Shown: positions 49,264 through 60,920 of the stretch, one piece after another | Position numbering within the stretch: position 1 is the stretch's first letter | Layout: each line of letters begins with the position of its first letter | Assembly: GCF_000002425.4 (NCBI RefSeq) | Contig: NC_037266.1 | Coordinates: 10,773,817-10,837,816, forward strand | Length of the DNA: 64,000 nt | From: Physcomitrium patens | Lineage: Eukaryota; Streptophyta; Bryopsida; Funariales; Funariaceae | Direction of reading: 5' to 3' | The notes under the pieces: model-generated | Told to the model about the DNA's origin: nothing | Database searches by the model: none | The model's input: only the letters and a program-made list of their open reading frames with translations | Translations under genes and position numbers: made by a program

Positions 49264-50498
49264 TTAGAATATATTCTCTACATCTTTCTCTAGTTCGTCT
49301 TTGTCACCTTCATTATCCAAATCACTTTCATCTTCTTGCTGCGGAATCTCTATACCTTCATTAAGGTCTTCCATATTCATCTCCGCGTGTCTTTGTTTAA
49401 ATATTTTTACTCGCTTCCCTGCAATTGGTATTTTCAATTTTGTACCATCTAACTCCCGTAATGAGTAAGTTACATTATCATGAACAGTTGTTTCTACATA
49501 TGGTCCAAACCAACGTTTTGAAAATTTCTGCAAAGTACTATGTTGATTATCCAGACTATTGTCATAAACAAGTATCCAGTCACCTTACTTGATTGCTTTA
49601 GGTCTCAATCGATGTTGCTTATCGAATCGCGCCTTATTTTGTAACCTTGCTCTTTTTAACCTTTCCAATCCTATTTGCACATCTTCCGATCTTTGCTCCA
49701 ATTGTCGAATCCTAATAACCAAAGTTCTTCTCTTGTCAATCCATCTTGCCATGGTAGCATACTCCAAGTAAGTACCTTTTCTTCAATCGGCATAATTGGT
49801 TTTTGACTTGTCATAAGTTCTACTAGCATATATCCTGTCACTGAACTATGTGTTGTTCGATCAACCCATAATGCAAATGACAAAAGCCGTAGCCACTCTT
49901 TAACTTTCCCATTACAAGCTTTAACTAATGCTTTCACAATTAGTCGGTGACCGCGTTTGCTTTTTGCATTCCCTTCCGAAATATAAGCAGTAGTCAGTGA
50001 TAGTTTAAATCCACATCTTTCAAAGAACTTACGAGCTTCTTGTGCATTTAATTCTCCATGATCTGCAGTGATTTTTCCTACGCATCCGTAGCGGCAAATG
50101 ACATCTTCAAGCAAAAACCTACAAATCCCCTCTGTAGATTTTGTCCTCAATGCTCTTCTTTCTACTTGATTTGATAAATCTTCACGAGCTAAAACCAAAT
50201 ATCTCATCTGCCATAACCCAACTGGCATAATAACCAAATCAACAACCCATTTAAAATGAATAGCCAGAGGATACGTAGGATGAAGACCATCTCGATGTCG
50301 GATATTACAATACGATTAACAGATTTTACATGACTCTACAAATGAGAGCACATCTCGATACATATTTTTCCACCAATATCGTTCCTTGAGTTTAGCAAAA
50401 GTAGCCCAGATTCCTCTATGCCCTGCCCATAAACTATCATGAATCTCCTTTAATAATTTTAGCTTTTCTTCCTTTTTGCCTATCACTTGTTGTGGCAT
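49264..50498 (-). pseudogene. F integrase, broken
   Basis: Zinc-binding part: HDSLWAGHRG (near 50440) and CKIC (near 50320). Core: first Asp in KWVVDL (about 50245), second in TADHGEL (about 50070), but the third, expected Glu in the N-G-K-x-E-R context, reads NAKSKRGH (about 49955), so Glu is Lys. DRTTHSSVTGYM follows (near 49850). After a frameshift near 49760 comes the C-terminal part with RRLRPK-type and KRWFGPYVETTVHDNVTYSL (49510-49455, split by position) and PIAGKRVKIFKQR, then an acidic tail to 49264. A stop lies at 50313-50315. No chromodomain. Confidence 0.88.
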
Positions 50499-50537
50499 CC
50501 CAATTCTTTTCTTCGGTCTCTTCCATAAGAATCTATC

Positions 50538-52300
50538 TCAAAGCAAAAATCCATATGCTTTTTTTCTTATTTGTTTGAATTTTTTTGTAGACCAATTTTT
50601 CTCCTTAGTCAAGGTATTCAAGTAATGACCAATATCCAATAATTCTCCTTCATCAGATTCTTCAAGAAATAGCTTCTCTTCTCGGTTGAGATTTGATATT
50701 GAATAGAATTTCAATCCGACATCATCAATGTCTTCAACCATTTCGTCTTCTCTCTCGTATCTTGCTCGAGATAGCATGTCTGCACTAAATTGTCCTTCCC
50801 AGTAACATGCTTAAATTCTGGATTTAGTGACTTAATATAAGCAATCCATCTCAACATTACAATATCTGGCATTGAACAGTTAGTAATCATTCCAAGCAAT
50901 GGCAAGCAATCTGTTTCAAATACTACTACTGCCCTAATAAAATAGTCCTTTTCAGCTTTCATAGCCGAAACAACTCCCCAAAGTTCTCTTTTGACTTGCG
51001 AATATGCACGCTGATGAATACTTAAAACTTTAGCTCCAAATCGAACTGCAAATCTATTCCCACTTGAATCATCTTGATCCACAGCCCATCCAATGGCAAT
51101 TGGACTAGCGTCCACAGTAAGAATCACTGGTCTATTGCACTTATAATCAACCTTCCTCAATATTAGAGGTGACATCAATAATTTCTTCAATCTTTGCATT
51201 GCCTGAATATGCCTTTCTTCCCATTTAAATCGGTACCCCTTGTGTAACAGTTCATATAATAGATTCGCTATGTGAGCATAATGAGGGATCCAGATTCGAT
51301 AAAATACACAGGCACCTAAAAACCTATGAACCTCTGTTAAAGAATCACAATCCTCTTTCATCCTTTCAATTGCATCAACTTTAGTCGGATCTGGTTTTCT
51401 TCCGTAAGATCCACATAAATGTCCAACAATCACAACCTCTCGTACTCCAAATATGGACTTCATACCCGATTATGTAAGATGAACTTCTCCAAGCCGAGTT
51501 AAAATCTTTTCACAATCTTGTATATGATCAACAAGATATTTGCGACACCCTTTCATATCTAAAGTTTTATCCTTGTCTCTTTCTCTGCACCCTTTTATAG
51601 GAACATCATCCAGAAAAGGCATAGTCTTTTCCGGAATAAAATCTCTCAATACCTTATTGATCCCATTCATCATATGCGCAACTGAGTTGGTCACGCCTTG
51701 AGGAAGAGTGCACATTCTAATCAATCCAAGTGGTGTCATCATTGTTGTCATATCTCTACTTCTTTCGGCAAGTTGAAATTGATTATAACCTGAATACACG
51801 TCACCCATTGAATAGATCGCCCTTCCAGCAAACGCCTCAGCAAATTCATCCACAATAGGTCCAATTCCTGCATTCCTGACAGTTACCGTATTCACCGGTT
51901 GCATATCTTGAATAAAATGAAGTAACCCATTCTTCTTAGGTATCGTAAACCATCGACTAGAATACGGTGCAAATGAGGGTTCCAATATTTTCATCTTTAT
52001 CTTTTCTTTTAATAGTTCCACCAATTTAGGTAAATGTGCCCTTGGTACTGGAATCGATACATGCGGTACAGTGAAGATAACCATAGGTGTTATAATATTC
52101 GGATCCACACACCCAATTTCATGAGATTCGAAGGCAAACAATCTACCTTGTTTAGCTAACATCTTTTTGAAGCAAGTAATTTCTTCCGGCAATAAAGAAC
52201 CATTAGAACCAATCTTCAATTCTTCAAAAGTCTCTTTAGTAAACTGATGTCCAATACTTATTAGATCTCTTAAACTTGCTTCTTTTGATGCTTCTCCCAT
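50538..52300 (-). pseudogene. F reverse transcriptase and RNase H
   Basis: RT open piece 52300-51470: YSSRWFTIPKKNG (near 51960), QDMQPVNTVTVRNAG (near 51880), MGDVYSGYNQF (near 51790), and catalytic FLDDVPIKG near 51610 in place of the YLDDILIYS of D. Next piece 51463-50711: VGHLCGSYGRKPDPTKV, FLGACVFYRIWI, RNase H with TVDASPIAIGWAVDQDD (near 51110), KRELWG (near 51000) and ETDCLPLLGM (near 50910), so D,E,D are present. One stop and one frameshift (near 50790) break it; 50777-50538 is the linker to integrase. Confidence 0.9.
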
Positions 52301-52426
52301 TTATTCTTTAGAATCTTCTGGTAATGATCCGGCAACAGGCTTTATCTTCTTATCTGCCGTTTTATATCTCGTCTCTATAGTGACTTCTGATGCTTGAAAA
52401 GATTCAAGCATGGTATAAACCTCTCT

Positions 52427-52645
52427 TCAATGAATCTCAACAATCTTATCATTATCCCCTAACCCAATAAATGTAATCAATTCCAATGAATCTTTCAGTC
52501 CATTTTCTTCATAAACACCTAAAATCCTCTCATCATCTTGCAATGTACCTAACTTGCGTAATTCTCCTTCAATATCATATAATCTTTTTCTTTCTTTTCT
52601 TTTAAAATCATCAACTTTCTTATACATAATATTTCCATTCTCCAA
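52427..52645 (-). pseudogene. F pol linker between protease and RT
   Basis: A 72-residue Lys/Glu-rich open piece in the RT frame but not the protease frame, so a frameshift lies between 52720 and 52645. It continues through one stop toward RT. No motif is recognised. Confidence 0.55.
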
Positions 52646-52722
52646 AATACCAATAAAACTTGCATCAAAGGCACCTTCATTTCATGAGAGTACCTCCTCT
52701 TTTGTACCTCCATAATCTCGCT

Positions 52723-53868
52723 TTACAATGGTACCTCCCCAAAATCCTTAAATCCTTCAACAATCTTTGGCAATGGTTTCTCCCTCAACCTATCTCGATT
52801 CCGTTCATGGTTAGGAGGTATTGTTAGAAATTGTAGAGCTTTTCTCTCATCTTTGCTACGTATCTTTGTATAAGCAGAACCATCATCAAGTACTTTTGTT
52901 TCCATCCGTGTTGCCATAATATAAGGTTGTCCTAAAATCAACGGATAAGATGTTGTATCTTGAATAAAGAAATGTTGCTCCATCGCAACATTCCCAATCC
53001 GAATTTTGATATCTAAACAAGCTCCATATAATTCGCCCCGCATGTTATTAGCTGCTCATATTGCCCATCCATGTTCCATATCAATTGGCCATTTTTGCTT
53101 CTTATAAAGATCTTTAGACATAAGATTTATTTTAGAACCATGGTCGACTAAAGCAACAATTGGTTCTTCTATATCTCCTACTTTCACCAATACCTTAGTA
53201 GTTGCCCTTGTCGAATGCTTTCGAGTATAATGGCTCAAGGTTTCTATTTCCTTATCACTATAATCTTCAAAACATACTCGTTGATTATATCCATTCTTTT
53301 CATTTGTTAGTTGCTTGTAACCAATATCAACTTCTTCTTCGTCTCTATATATTCTTGCATCAATAGAATGACTCATTCTAGTTTCGCCCATTAATTGCCT
53401 CTTTCGCTTAATGCTGTCAATGATAACATCATGAAACTTCTTCTTTGCAATTCCTAAAACTTCTTTCAATGTGAATTCCACCTTAGCGTTTAATATACGT
53501 TCTTCCAACACCCCTTTCAAATTTGTTGCCGCTTCAATGTCAGAAAGTAGCTTATAAGCAATTGATTTGCCCTTATCTTTTGTCTCCCTTGTTTTTTCTT
53601 CCAATGATGCTGAGGTATCCTTTACAGGCAATTCTTGTGAAGCTGCCTCTCCAGCCTTGTCTCCTCGAGTTTGTCTCTTAGAAGAATTTCCTTCTCTCGT
53701 ATCATCAAAATTTTCTCGTCTCTTTTCTTCCAACAAAGCTTCATGCTGGCTCTTAGCAATATATGCATGAACTGAAAGAGACTCAACAGGATCCTCCCAA
53801 CCTGTTGCACCTCGTATTGTAGCTGCAGTCCTCAATAGCGCTTCTCGAGGTAATTTTCCTTCTTGCAT
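52723..53868 (-). pseudogene. F gag C-terminal part and aspartic protease
   Basis: 53868-53056 and 53043-52723 are in one frame separated by a single stop. The protease box near 53150 reads ALVDHGSKINLM (DSG/DTG changed to DHG), and 52920-52885 has LILGQPYIMATRMETK, the flap-side motif of this family. Upstream is a Lys/Glu-rich, probably coiled-coil region. It is in the same frame as gag, so gag and protease were probably one polyprotein. Confidence 0.82.
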
Positions 53869-53886
53869 TGTAGAAATGGCAGAAGC

Positions 53887-55095
53887 CTAAAACTCACTAG
53901 TTTTCGTACTTCCATCGAGGTCATCATCTACTCTAGCACCATAACTTGTACTTTCTCGTGTTGCTGTTTCATACACTTTTAAGTAATCTTGAACCAATGC
54001 TCTCATTCTTTTTTTGCCAAAATTGGTTTGAAGAAGATCCTCCCTATCTTTCAATGCTATCTTCCCATCTTTCCAGCAAATAATTCCTTGCCGTATCATA
54101 TTATTAAATTCATTGCAATCTTTTCTAGTGTGTAAAGCGTCATCACACCAAATGCATCTTTGTACATATCCTTGTTTTGAAACATTCTTCGAATTGTTTA
54201 TAGAAGTATTCTCTTTAAGTCTTGCCAATTTGATTTGAAGATCTCGCATTCCTCGTATAATTTCTTCCATCCCCATATCTGCTTTCCTTGATAAGGATGT
54301 CGAAGGTTGAACTGTAGGCATTGTTGGTGGTGTTGTACATACTGGAGCTTTGGGTGCTTGTACTGTTTTCGGAATATTGCTCTTATCCTTCCTCCTTTCT
54401 CTTTTTGTAAGCAATCCCACCGCATCTTCAACGTTCTTCTACTTTGTTTTCAATCCTTCATCTTCTTCTTTGTCTTCAAGAAGGAGTTCTAATTTTCCTT
54501 GTAATTCTCCATCAGCAGCTTGAAGAAATAAATCAACTTTTTTTGGCTCCAATGTCAATTTTTCTACCTTCGATAATTGAGAGTACTGCCTCTCAAATTT
54601 TCTTAATAGCTCTTTTGCTTACAAATTCTTATTAGGCCGTTCAATCCATTCCAAAAACAACTTCTTAGTAATGCGATCAGCATCTTCCAAGAAATATTCG
54701 TCTTTCAATGCATGTGAAAAAATCTCCCATGAATTCCCATAACGATCCGTAATCGATGTAATATGGTCTCTTATCTCCGGTATCGTGGCAAATCCAAATA
54801 GGTCAACCATTTTCTTCTCAAAAATCCGATTAAATTCCATTTCACGAACATAACATCTTAAATACCTTGAAATATTCCTTCCATCAAATTGATCAATTTT
54901 ATTGACCACTGCTTGCAATGCTTTGGTTGCCAAAGCTTCCTTTCGATCATTGCTTTGCTATTGCTGCATTGATAATGAGAAGGCTTGAAACATACTAGTA
55001 ATAGATGGATCCATGTGCATACCTTGTCCTTTAGAAGAACCTCCACCAGAAACTCCTCCCAAAGATCCTTCAAAATTTTTATCTTCGTTTTCCAT
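53887..55095 (-). pseudogene. F gag
   Basis: Start MENEDKNFEGSLGG at 55095, 52 bases inside the primer-binding site. The frame runs to 53887 with only in-frame stops (near 54958, 54620, 54440). Gag-like part: IDQFDGRNISRYLRCY (near 54890) and EIFSHALKDEY (near 54720). The CCHC knuckle CIWCDDALHTRKDC is intact (54115-54156). Gag would have formed particles and bound RNA. No frameshift was found within gag, unlike the decayed neighbours. Confidence 0.85.
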
Positions 55096-55146
55096 AAAAA
55101 TAAAAATAAAATCAAACAAAATCCAATACCTTCCACCTCAAGCTTT

Positions 55147-55162
55147 CACGTCAGGTTCACCA
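55147..55162 (-). promoter_or_regulatory. F primer-binding site, tRNA-Trp type
   Basis: The plus strand reads CACGTCAGGTTCACCA. Plant tRNA-Trp ends CACGTCGGGTTCACCA as I recall it, a 15 of 16 match including the CCA tail. It lies four bases from the 5' LTR, the expected spacing. Confidence 0.75.
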
Positions 55163-55166
55163 CTTA

Positions 55167-56374
55167 TGTCGTATTACGTGCTTTCCTGCTCGAGAACGCG
55201 CCGGGCATGTGGCTGTAGAAGGTAGTATGGAGATTCACTAATATTCAAGCAGTCTATCTGTTTTTGACTGTTGGAATATAAACGACTGCAAGAATACATT
55301 GTAAATCTATACGGATGCCCTTCGACTGTTTGTCAAAGTCCTTTTTGCCCCAGTCGGTAGGTCTCTAGACGTTACAGAGAACCCCGAACAACCCAAACTG
55401 CTAATCTTCGATATCGCTTTATACTCACGATCTTGTATCTACTGACTGTCAACTTAGATTAACCCAATAAATTTCATTCATTCCGCATACTCAATCCTAT
55501 AGACACCCTTTTAATTCTTCAATCACAGACGTAACTTTGATTTCACAAAACAGTCAAGAGTAATCAAACCCATTTCATTAAAAATCCCGATTTACCATTA
55601 TAACACTTCGACAATTTAGCAACGATTGCCTCAGTCTTCTCAAAATCCTATGAAGAAAAAAAAACCCCAATTCTCTGTCTTTTTTCCCCGTTGCGAAGCA
55701 TGAAGCTAGCTCTCCGACCCTTCTTCCAAAACCTTATTCTTTCCCCCTTCATTTCTTAACCTATCCTCCCCTTTAACCCTAATTCTCCTCTCTTTCAAAC
55801 CCTAGCCTCTGAATTTCTTCAATCTTCCGTCTTGGATCCAAAATCGGTTCCCGCCGTCAAAGCTTTCTCCTCCATTTTTACCTTTAAGAGATCTTTTTAC
55901 CGAAAGGACGTTTTCGGAATGGCACAAAGGACGGAACAGCCTGAAACAAAATTTGAGCCCTATAATCGGGACCACATTGAGTCGCCCGACCAATTCAGGT
56001 CTCATATTGGCTAAGAGGCCCGTAGTAAGACCTGGATGTTCCCGTAATTAGACCGCATTGGGTTGCCCGACCAAGTCAGGTCTCATATTGGATAAGAGGA
56101 CCCAGATTGGATGTCTTGAAATTGGATCCAATTGGCTCTTCGAATCAGGCTCACCCGTCGTTGAATTGGTCCTTTTCCTTTCTGCTGACTCCCGTTATTG
56201 GAATCGAACGGAGCATTTCAGTATGCCCCGGCTGACTGTAACGGGGTGACTGACTCTGGCCTCACAGTATTTGCACTGAAATTGGTCGTTGCTCCCAATA
56301 TTCGAGGTAACTGAACATTAATAAAAGTCCCTTTTCTTTATATTTTCACAGTATACTCATGTTACAACATGACA
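55167..56374 (-). repeat. F 5' LTR
   Basis: TGTCGTATT to AACATGACA on plus. About 55 differences from the 3' LTR by eye, most of them transitions. Confidence 0.95.
55417..55423 (-). promoter_or_regulatory. candidate TATA box of the F 5' LTR
   Basis: TATAAAG on minus, about 950 bases from the LTR start and 250 from its end, a plausible U3/R position. It is conserved in the other LTR at 48243-48249. Confidence 0.35.
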
Positions 56375-56379
56375 CCCGG

Positions 56380-56697
56380 AGCCAATAAAGATTATCAACT
56401 GTATTGTTAAGACTTTCCTACCTTAAACCAAAAGATGGCAAGGCAGCAAGTGATGAATAATGGGCTACCTTATTAAAGCTTGAGCAATTTCATCTTTGAG
56501 CAACCTATGTATGTATGCATGTGGATTTATCATTTTTTGATAAGGTTTTTAAAGCCTCAACCATGGACCCTCTTGTTCTTAATATCAAGCGTCTTACCAA
56601 AAACTTTCTTGAAGAGTCTTCTAAATTGAAGATTGAAGACAATAACTTTTTTTTTGAAGAACATTTGTTCATTCTTGAAGAGCCAGCTTGCTTACGC
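56380..56697 (+). pseudogene. G linker between RNase H and integrase
   Basis: Continues the reading interrupted at 47992 (RIN then PGANKD once one target copy is removed). Open piece 56515-56700 contains the segment equivalent to 38757-38572 in D (FLEESSKLKIEDNNFFFEE). E1 interrupts it at 56698. Confidence 0.75.
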
Positions 56698-57990
56698 TGA
56701 TATATGGCATGATTTCCTATCTGAGAATACACTGGGTATCTAGCTGTAGAGAGTGTACCTTAAACCTTTATATGATTCTTTTCTTGGCTTCCAAAACTCC
56801 TTTATTTTTGTATAAAACTCCAAATATAACAAAATCCCTTCAAAACATATTTTTCCCGCAAAGGATTTTTTCGCCCCGAACTTTAGAAAATCATAACTAT
56901 TGATCTAACTGTTCAGTTTGTTTCAAATTTACAAGATAGGTAGAATTTACCCTTATCTTCTGGCATCTAAGAAATCCTAGCAGATACTCCAAACCCTAAT
57001 TTACAAGCATCTAAAAACTATTTTCCTTATATCTCAAAAACCCGAATCCCAAATGTCATAAAACTTATGCACAAAGTTTACTAACATGAAATTACACATT
57101 CCTTGAAATTTTGAGCCAAAACCTCACAAAATTGCTCAAGATATAGCTCAAGAGACAAACACTAGTAAATCGGTTTACTTACTACCCTTTAGATTGCATG
57201 TGCTGACTTCAAAATCCAATAATTCCTTCATCCTAACTTGGAATCCAGTAAGCAGTATGTGAAAAGTATAGCCGCAAAAGTGTTCTCTCCAGTCGCGGTC
57301 GCCGATCCTCAATTGCCGTCTGTACCCGTGCGTTATGCCCAAAAGAGTGACAGTAGGTCCAAAACTAACACCTTAACTTTGAGCGCCTATAACTTCTTCA
57401 TAAAAACCCCAAATGACACAAAATTTGCACCAAAACTTTAACGAAAAACCTAAACCTTCTGACCCTAGCCTTCAAAGTTCGAATGGGCTCGAGAAACTAA
57501 CCCTAATCCCTAATATGGCCTCGGGCAGCCTCCTCAAAGCCCATTGGTCATGATTTTTGACCAATAGGAATGGAGATTTTTATTTTTCATCTCCATTCAT
57601 CTATATTGGTGCCCTAATTCCTCCCTTTGCTACCAAAATCCTTCTTCAATCCTTTTTCTTATAAGATTTACATAATGTGTGCTCTAAACACCAAATAAAA
57701 GAACCAAAATAAATTTTCAAATGTCACCAATGTCTAACAAAGGTGACTCTAAATATTTAGAAGTTACTATCAACCAAAACCAATCTTAAAAGCCACTATC
57801 AAAAAGAAATTAAAGTTATACAAATTCTATAGTAATCTTTTTAAACAACCTCTTCTCAAAGTAATAATCAAAATATATTCTACAACCAACTAAAATCTAC
57901 TAACATGGCTCTCACCATGTTACTTAATAAATTATATATTAAGTACATAATTACATTATTTTCATATAGTAGCCAAACCACAACATGACA
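56698..57990 (-). mobile_element. E1 solo LTR
   Basis: 1293 bases, minus orientation (TGTCATGTTGTGG at 57990 on minus). Flanking ACGC (56694-56697 and 57991-57994) is a 4-bp duplication; removing E1 plus one copy restores an integrase reading with CLRILQTCYDFP across the junction. The terminal region (CTACAGCTAGATACCC, minus, near 56745) matches the F-lineage terminus. No coding. Confidence 0.8.
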
Positions 57991-58376
57991 ACGCATTCTT
58001 CAAACATGCTATGATTTCCCTACAGCTAGATATTTTGGATTCAATAAGACCTTGAAACTTCTATCTGAAGACTTTTTGTGGCCTAAAATGTAGAAGGATG
58101 TTAAGAAATTTGTACTATCATGTGATACTTGTTTATGGTCAAAGAATCCTTGACACCAACCATATGGACTTCTTCAATCCCTTTCTATTCCAAGACAACT
58201 ATGGTCATCTATTTCCATAGATTTCATTACAAATCTTTGACCATAAAACTCAATTGATACTATCTTCATAGTTGTTGATCGATTGACCAAGATGGCACAT
58301 TTTATACCCTACAAGAAGTTAATTACTAGTAAAGAGATGGTAAGACTCTTTATTAACAATGTCTATCATTACACAA
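57991..58376 (+). pseudogene. G integrase, middle part
   Basis: Zinc-binding CDTCLWSK (about 58118-58142), first catalytic Asp in SISIDFITN (about 58210) and VVDRLTKMAHFIPY (58270-58312). Stops at 58095 and 58152. Interrupted by E2 at 58377 and resumed at 60921. Confidence 0.82.
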
Positions 58377-60920
58377 TGTTGTGTTGTAGTTTGGCTACTA
58401 TGTGAAAATAATGTGTTTATATATTTAATACACAATATAGTAGACAACATGGTAAAAGCCATCTTAGTAGATTTTTATTAGTTATAGGATGTAGATAGAT
58501 TACTACCTCAAAAAGAGGTTGTTTAAAAGGGCTTCTATTAGAATTTATATAACTTTATTTTCTTTTGATAGTGACTTTGAAGTTGATCTTATTAGTAGTA
58601 ACTTTTAAATATTTAGAGTTACCTTTATTAGATATTGGTGATCTTTAAAGTCTTATTTTATTTATTTTATATGGTATTTAGGACAAATATTGTATAAATC
58701 TTATAAAGAAAAGAATTGGAGAGGAGTTTTGATAGCAAAAAAGGTAGTTAGGGCATCCATATGAATGAATGGAGATGGATGATATAAATCTCTATTCTTA
58801 TTGGTCAAAAATCATGAGCAATGGTCTTCAAGGAGGTTACATAAGGCCATATTAGAGATTAGGATTACTTTCTCAGACCATTCAAACATCAAAGGCTAGA
58901 ATTGATAGGTTCAGGTTTTTGATTATGGTTTTGATGAAAATTTTGAGTCATTTGGAATTTTTATAAAGGAAATATAGGTACTCAAAGTCGAGGTATCGAT
59001 TTTGTATCTGCTGTAATTTTTTTGGATATAATGCATGTATATGAAAAGCAATGGAGATATTGGAAGTTGAAATTAGTGCTTAGAATTTAAGAAGTAGTAA
59101 GTGACTTGAATTACTATTGGTTGTATTTTGACCTATATCTTGTGTAATTTGATAAGATTTTAGCTAAAAATTTCTAAAAATATGTATTTTAATGTTGCTT
59201 AATTTTATATATAAGTTTTGTGGTATTTGAATTTTGGATTGGTAAAATATAGTAAAATCAATATATAGATGTCTATAAAGGTGATATGTACCAAATCTGC
59301 TATTGAACAGATAATATTTGGAGTTCAATAATAAATTTATGATTGATTTTTTGTGTGATAGAAGTTAAGAATATTATCTTGCTCTTCAAAATTTTTGAGC
59401 TCAATCCAATGGTTGGATTAGAAGAAATTGAGTATTGAAGTGTAGAATAGATATTAATTTATTTTTGAAAGATATTGATAAAATATATTAATAGTCCATA
59501 TAATAGGAAATTCAGGAGGACGGATGAGTGATTTAGTTCTTAAAAGCGGTTAATTACAGAATTACGATTAGAATCTGGAGAACCAGGGGAAAGTATATAG
59601 GAGTTGTAGAAGTTAATTAAGGTACCAGACTGTGATAGTTATGAACCGAGGGCCATCGTTGTGATAGTTGTGAGCCGAGGTAAGCTTGGTGCTACCTCTT
59701 TCCTTTTGTTTGTTATTTTCTTTGAATAAGAGGATTGAGAGTTTCTGAATATTGTGAAGTGAATTATGGAATGGAAATGTGATTGGTATTATTTGAGAAG
59801 AAGAAAGATTGAATGCTGAAATCTGATTGTAGTTCAGCAGAGAGAATAAATCTGTGTTTGTGTGAAACACCGTAATGTGAATGGCAGTTCTGTGTGAAGA
59901 ATTCCAGTGATTGGAATGAGGATAATTGTGTGCTGAAAGCTGTAAGGGCATAGTATTATAGTTGGAGATTATGAGGGTAAATATATTGGTGGAAAAAGTA
60001 GTTATTGGTATGATTGAATTGTTGTAAGGAAGAGACCGATAAGATGAAGGAGGAGATTATAGTTTCCTTGTGTGTTCAGATATTGAAAATAGAGACGATA
60101 CATTCAGGAGGTAATTGATTCTGTGATCCTAATGTGAACGCTTAAGTAACTAATTATTCTTCGTGTTCGAATCTCCCTATACGGATTTATTCTGGGAGGT
60201 TTCTTCCAAAATAAGTAAAACGAGCAATCACATGAAGCTTTATAATTTTGAAGAGATTATTATTATTGATTATTGATTAGTGTTAATAATTATTGGTTAT
60301 TGTTACTAGTTATTGATTATTGTTAATGATATTGAATACTGTTACAGATTATTGGTTACTATTACTACTGTTGATTACTATTTTTGATTATTAGTTGCTG
60401 TTACTACTATTGGTTATTATTACTAGTTATTGATTGCTGTTACTGATTATTAATTATTGTTACTGATTATTGATTAATGTTACTACTATCAGTTATTGTT
60501 ACTGCTATTAGTTATTTTTATCAAAGCCAATTATTTTTACTGCTATTGGTTATTGTTACCTTAGCAATTACTATATTCATGGAGTTTTGATAATTTTTGA
60601 TTGCTATAAATAAAATTTAAGTTAGTAGATTTTAACTGTAGTTACCAATTAAAAGATAGTTTGGTAAACTCAAAAAGTTGAAGGTGTAGTTAAGAATATA
60701 AAGACTTTTTTTGGATTATATAGACAAAATTTATGTACAAAAGCTTATGATATATAAAAGCTATGTTTGATTAATTTATGTATTTTTTTTTTTAATTATT
60801 TATTTTGATCTTCCATTGAAGATAAATTGATTGTTGAATAAGAAGCCATTAAACCAAAAATAAGCTCTCTACAACCAAGTATCCAGTGTATTCCCAGATA
60901 AAAAAATACATACTACGACA
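58377..60920 (+). mobile_element. E2 LTR element with TTA-rich array
   Basis: Plus orientation (TGTTGTGTTGTAG start, TACTACGACA end). About the first 1 kb and the last 80 bases align with E1 in reverse; 59460-60850 has no E1 counterpart. It contains an imperfect tandem array with ATTATTGATTACT-like units (60250-60590). The minus-strand frame 59613-59951 lies in this non-coding LTR and shows no motif. Target duplication not clear (CACAA/TCGGA). Confidence 0.7.
60250..60590. repeat. TTATTG/TTACTATT degenerate tandem array
   Basis: Repeated units of about 10-20 bases built from GTTACT, ATTATT and GATTATTG, present only in E2. Confidence 0.85.

Larger units (their letters stand above)
47993..56374 (-). 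mobile_element. F, full-length gypsy-type element of an unusual lineage
   Basis: 8382 bases. Both LTRs are 1208 bases (47993-49200, 55167-56374) and about 95 percent identical by eye, with TGTCGTATT...AATACGACA ends. Target duplication TCCGG/CCCGG (47988-47992, 56375-56379). Polypurine tract at 49201-49215 and a tRNA-Trp-type primer-binding site at 55147-55162. Gene order on minus: gag, protease, RT, RNase H, integrase, so Ty3/gypsy. No chromodomain. It is richer in GC than its surroundings. Insertion split the RNase H/integrase linker of G. Broken by stops and at least two frameshifts. Confidence 0.95.

Noticed and set aside
59613..59951. 112-residue minus-strand frame
   Set aside because: It lies inside the E2 LTR, is rich in His, Ser and Asn without a motif, and has no counterpart in E1.
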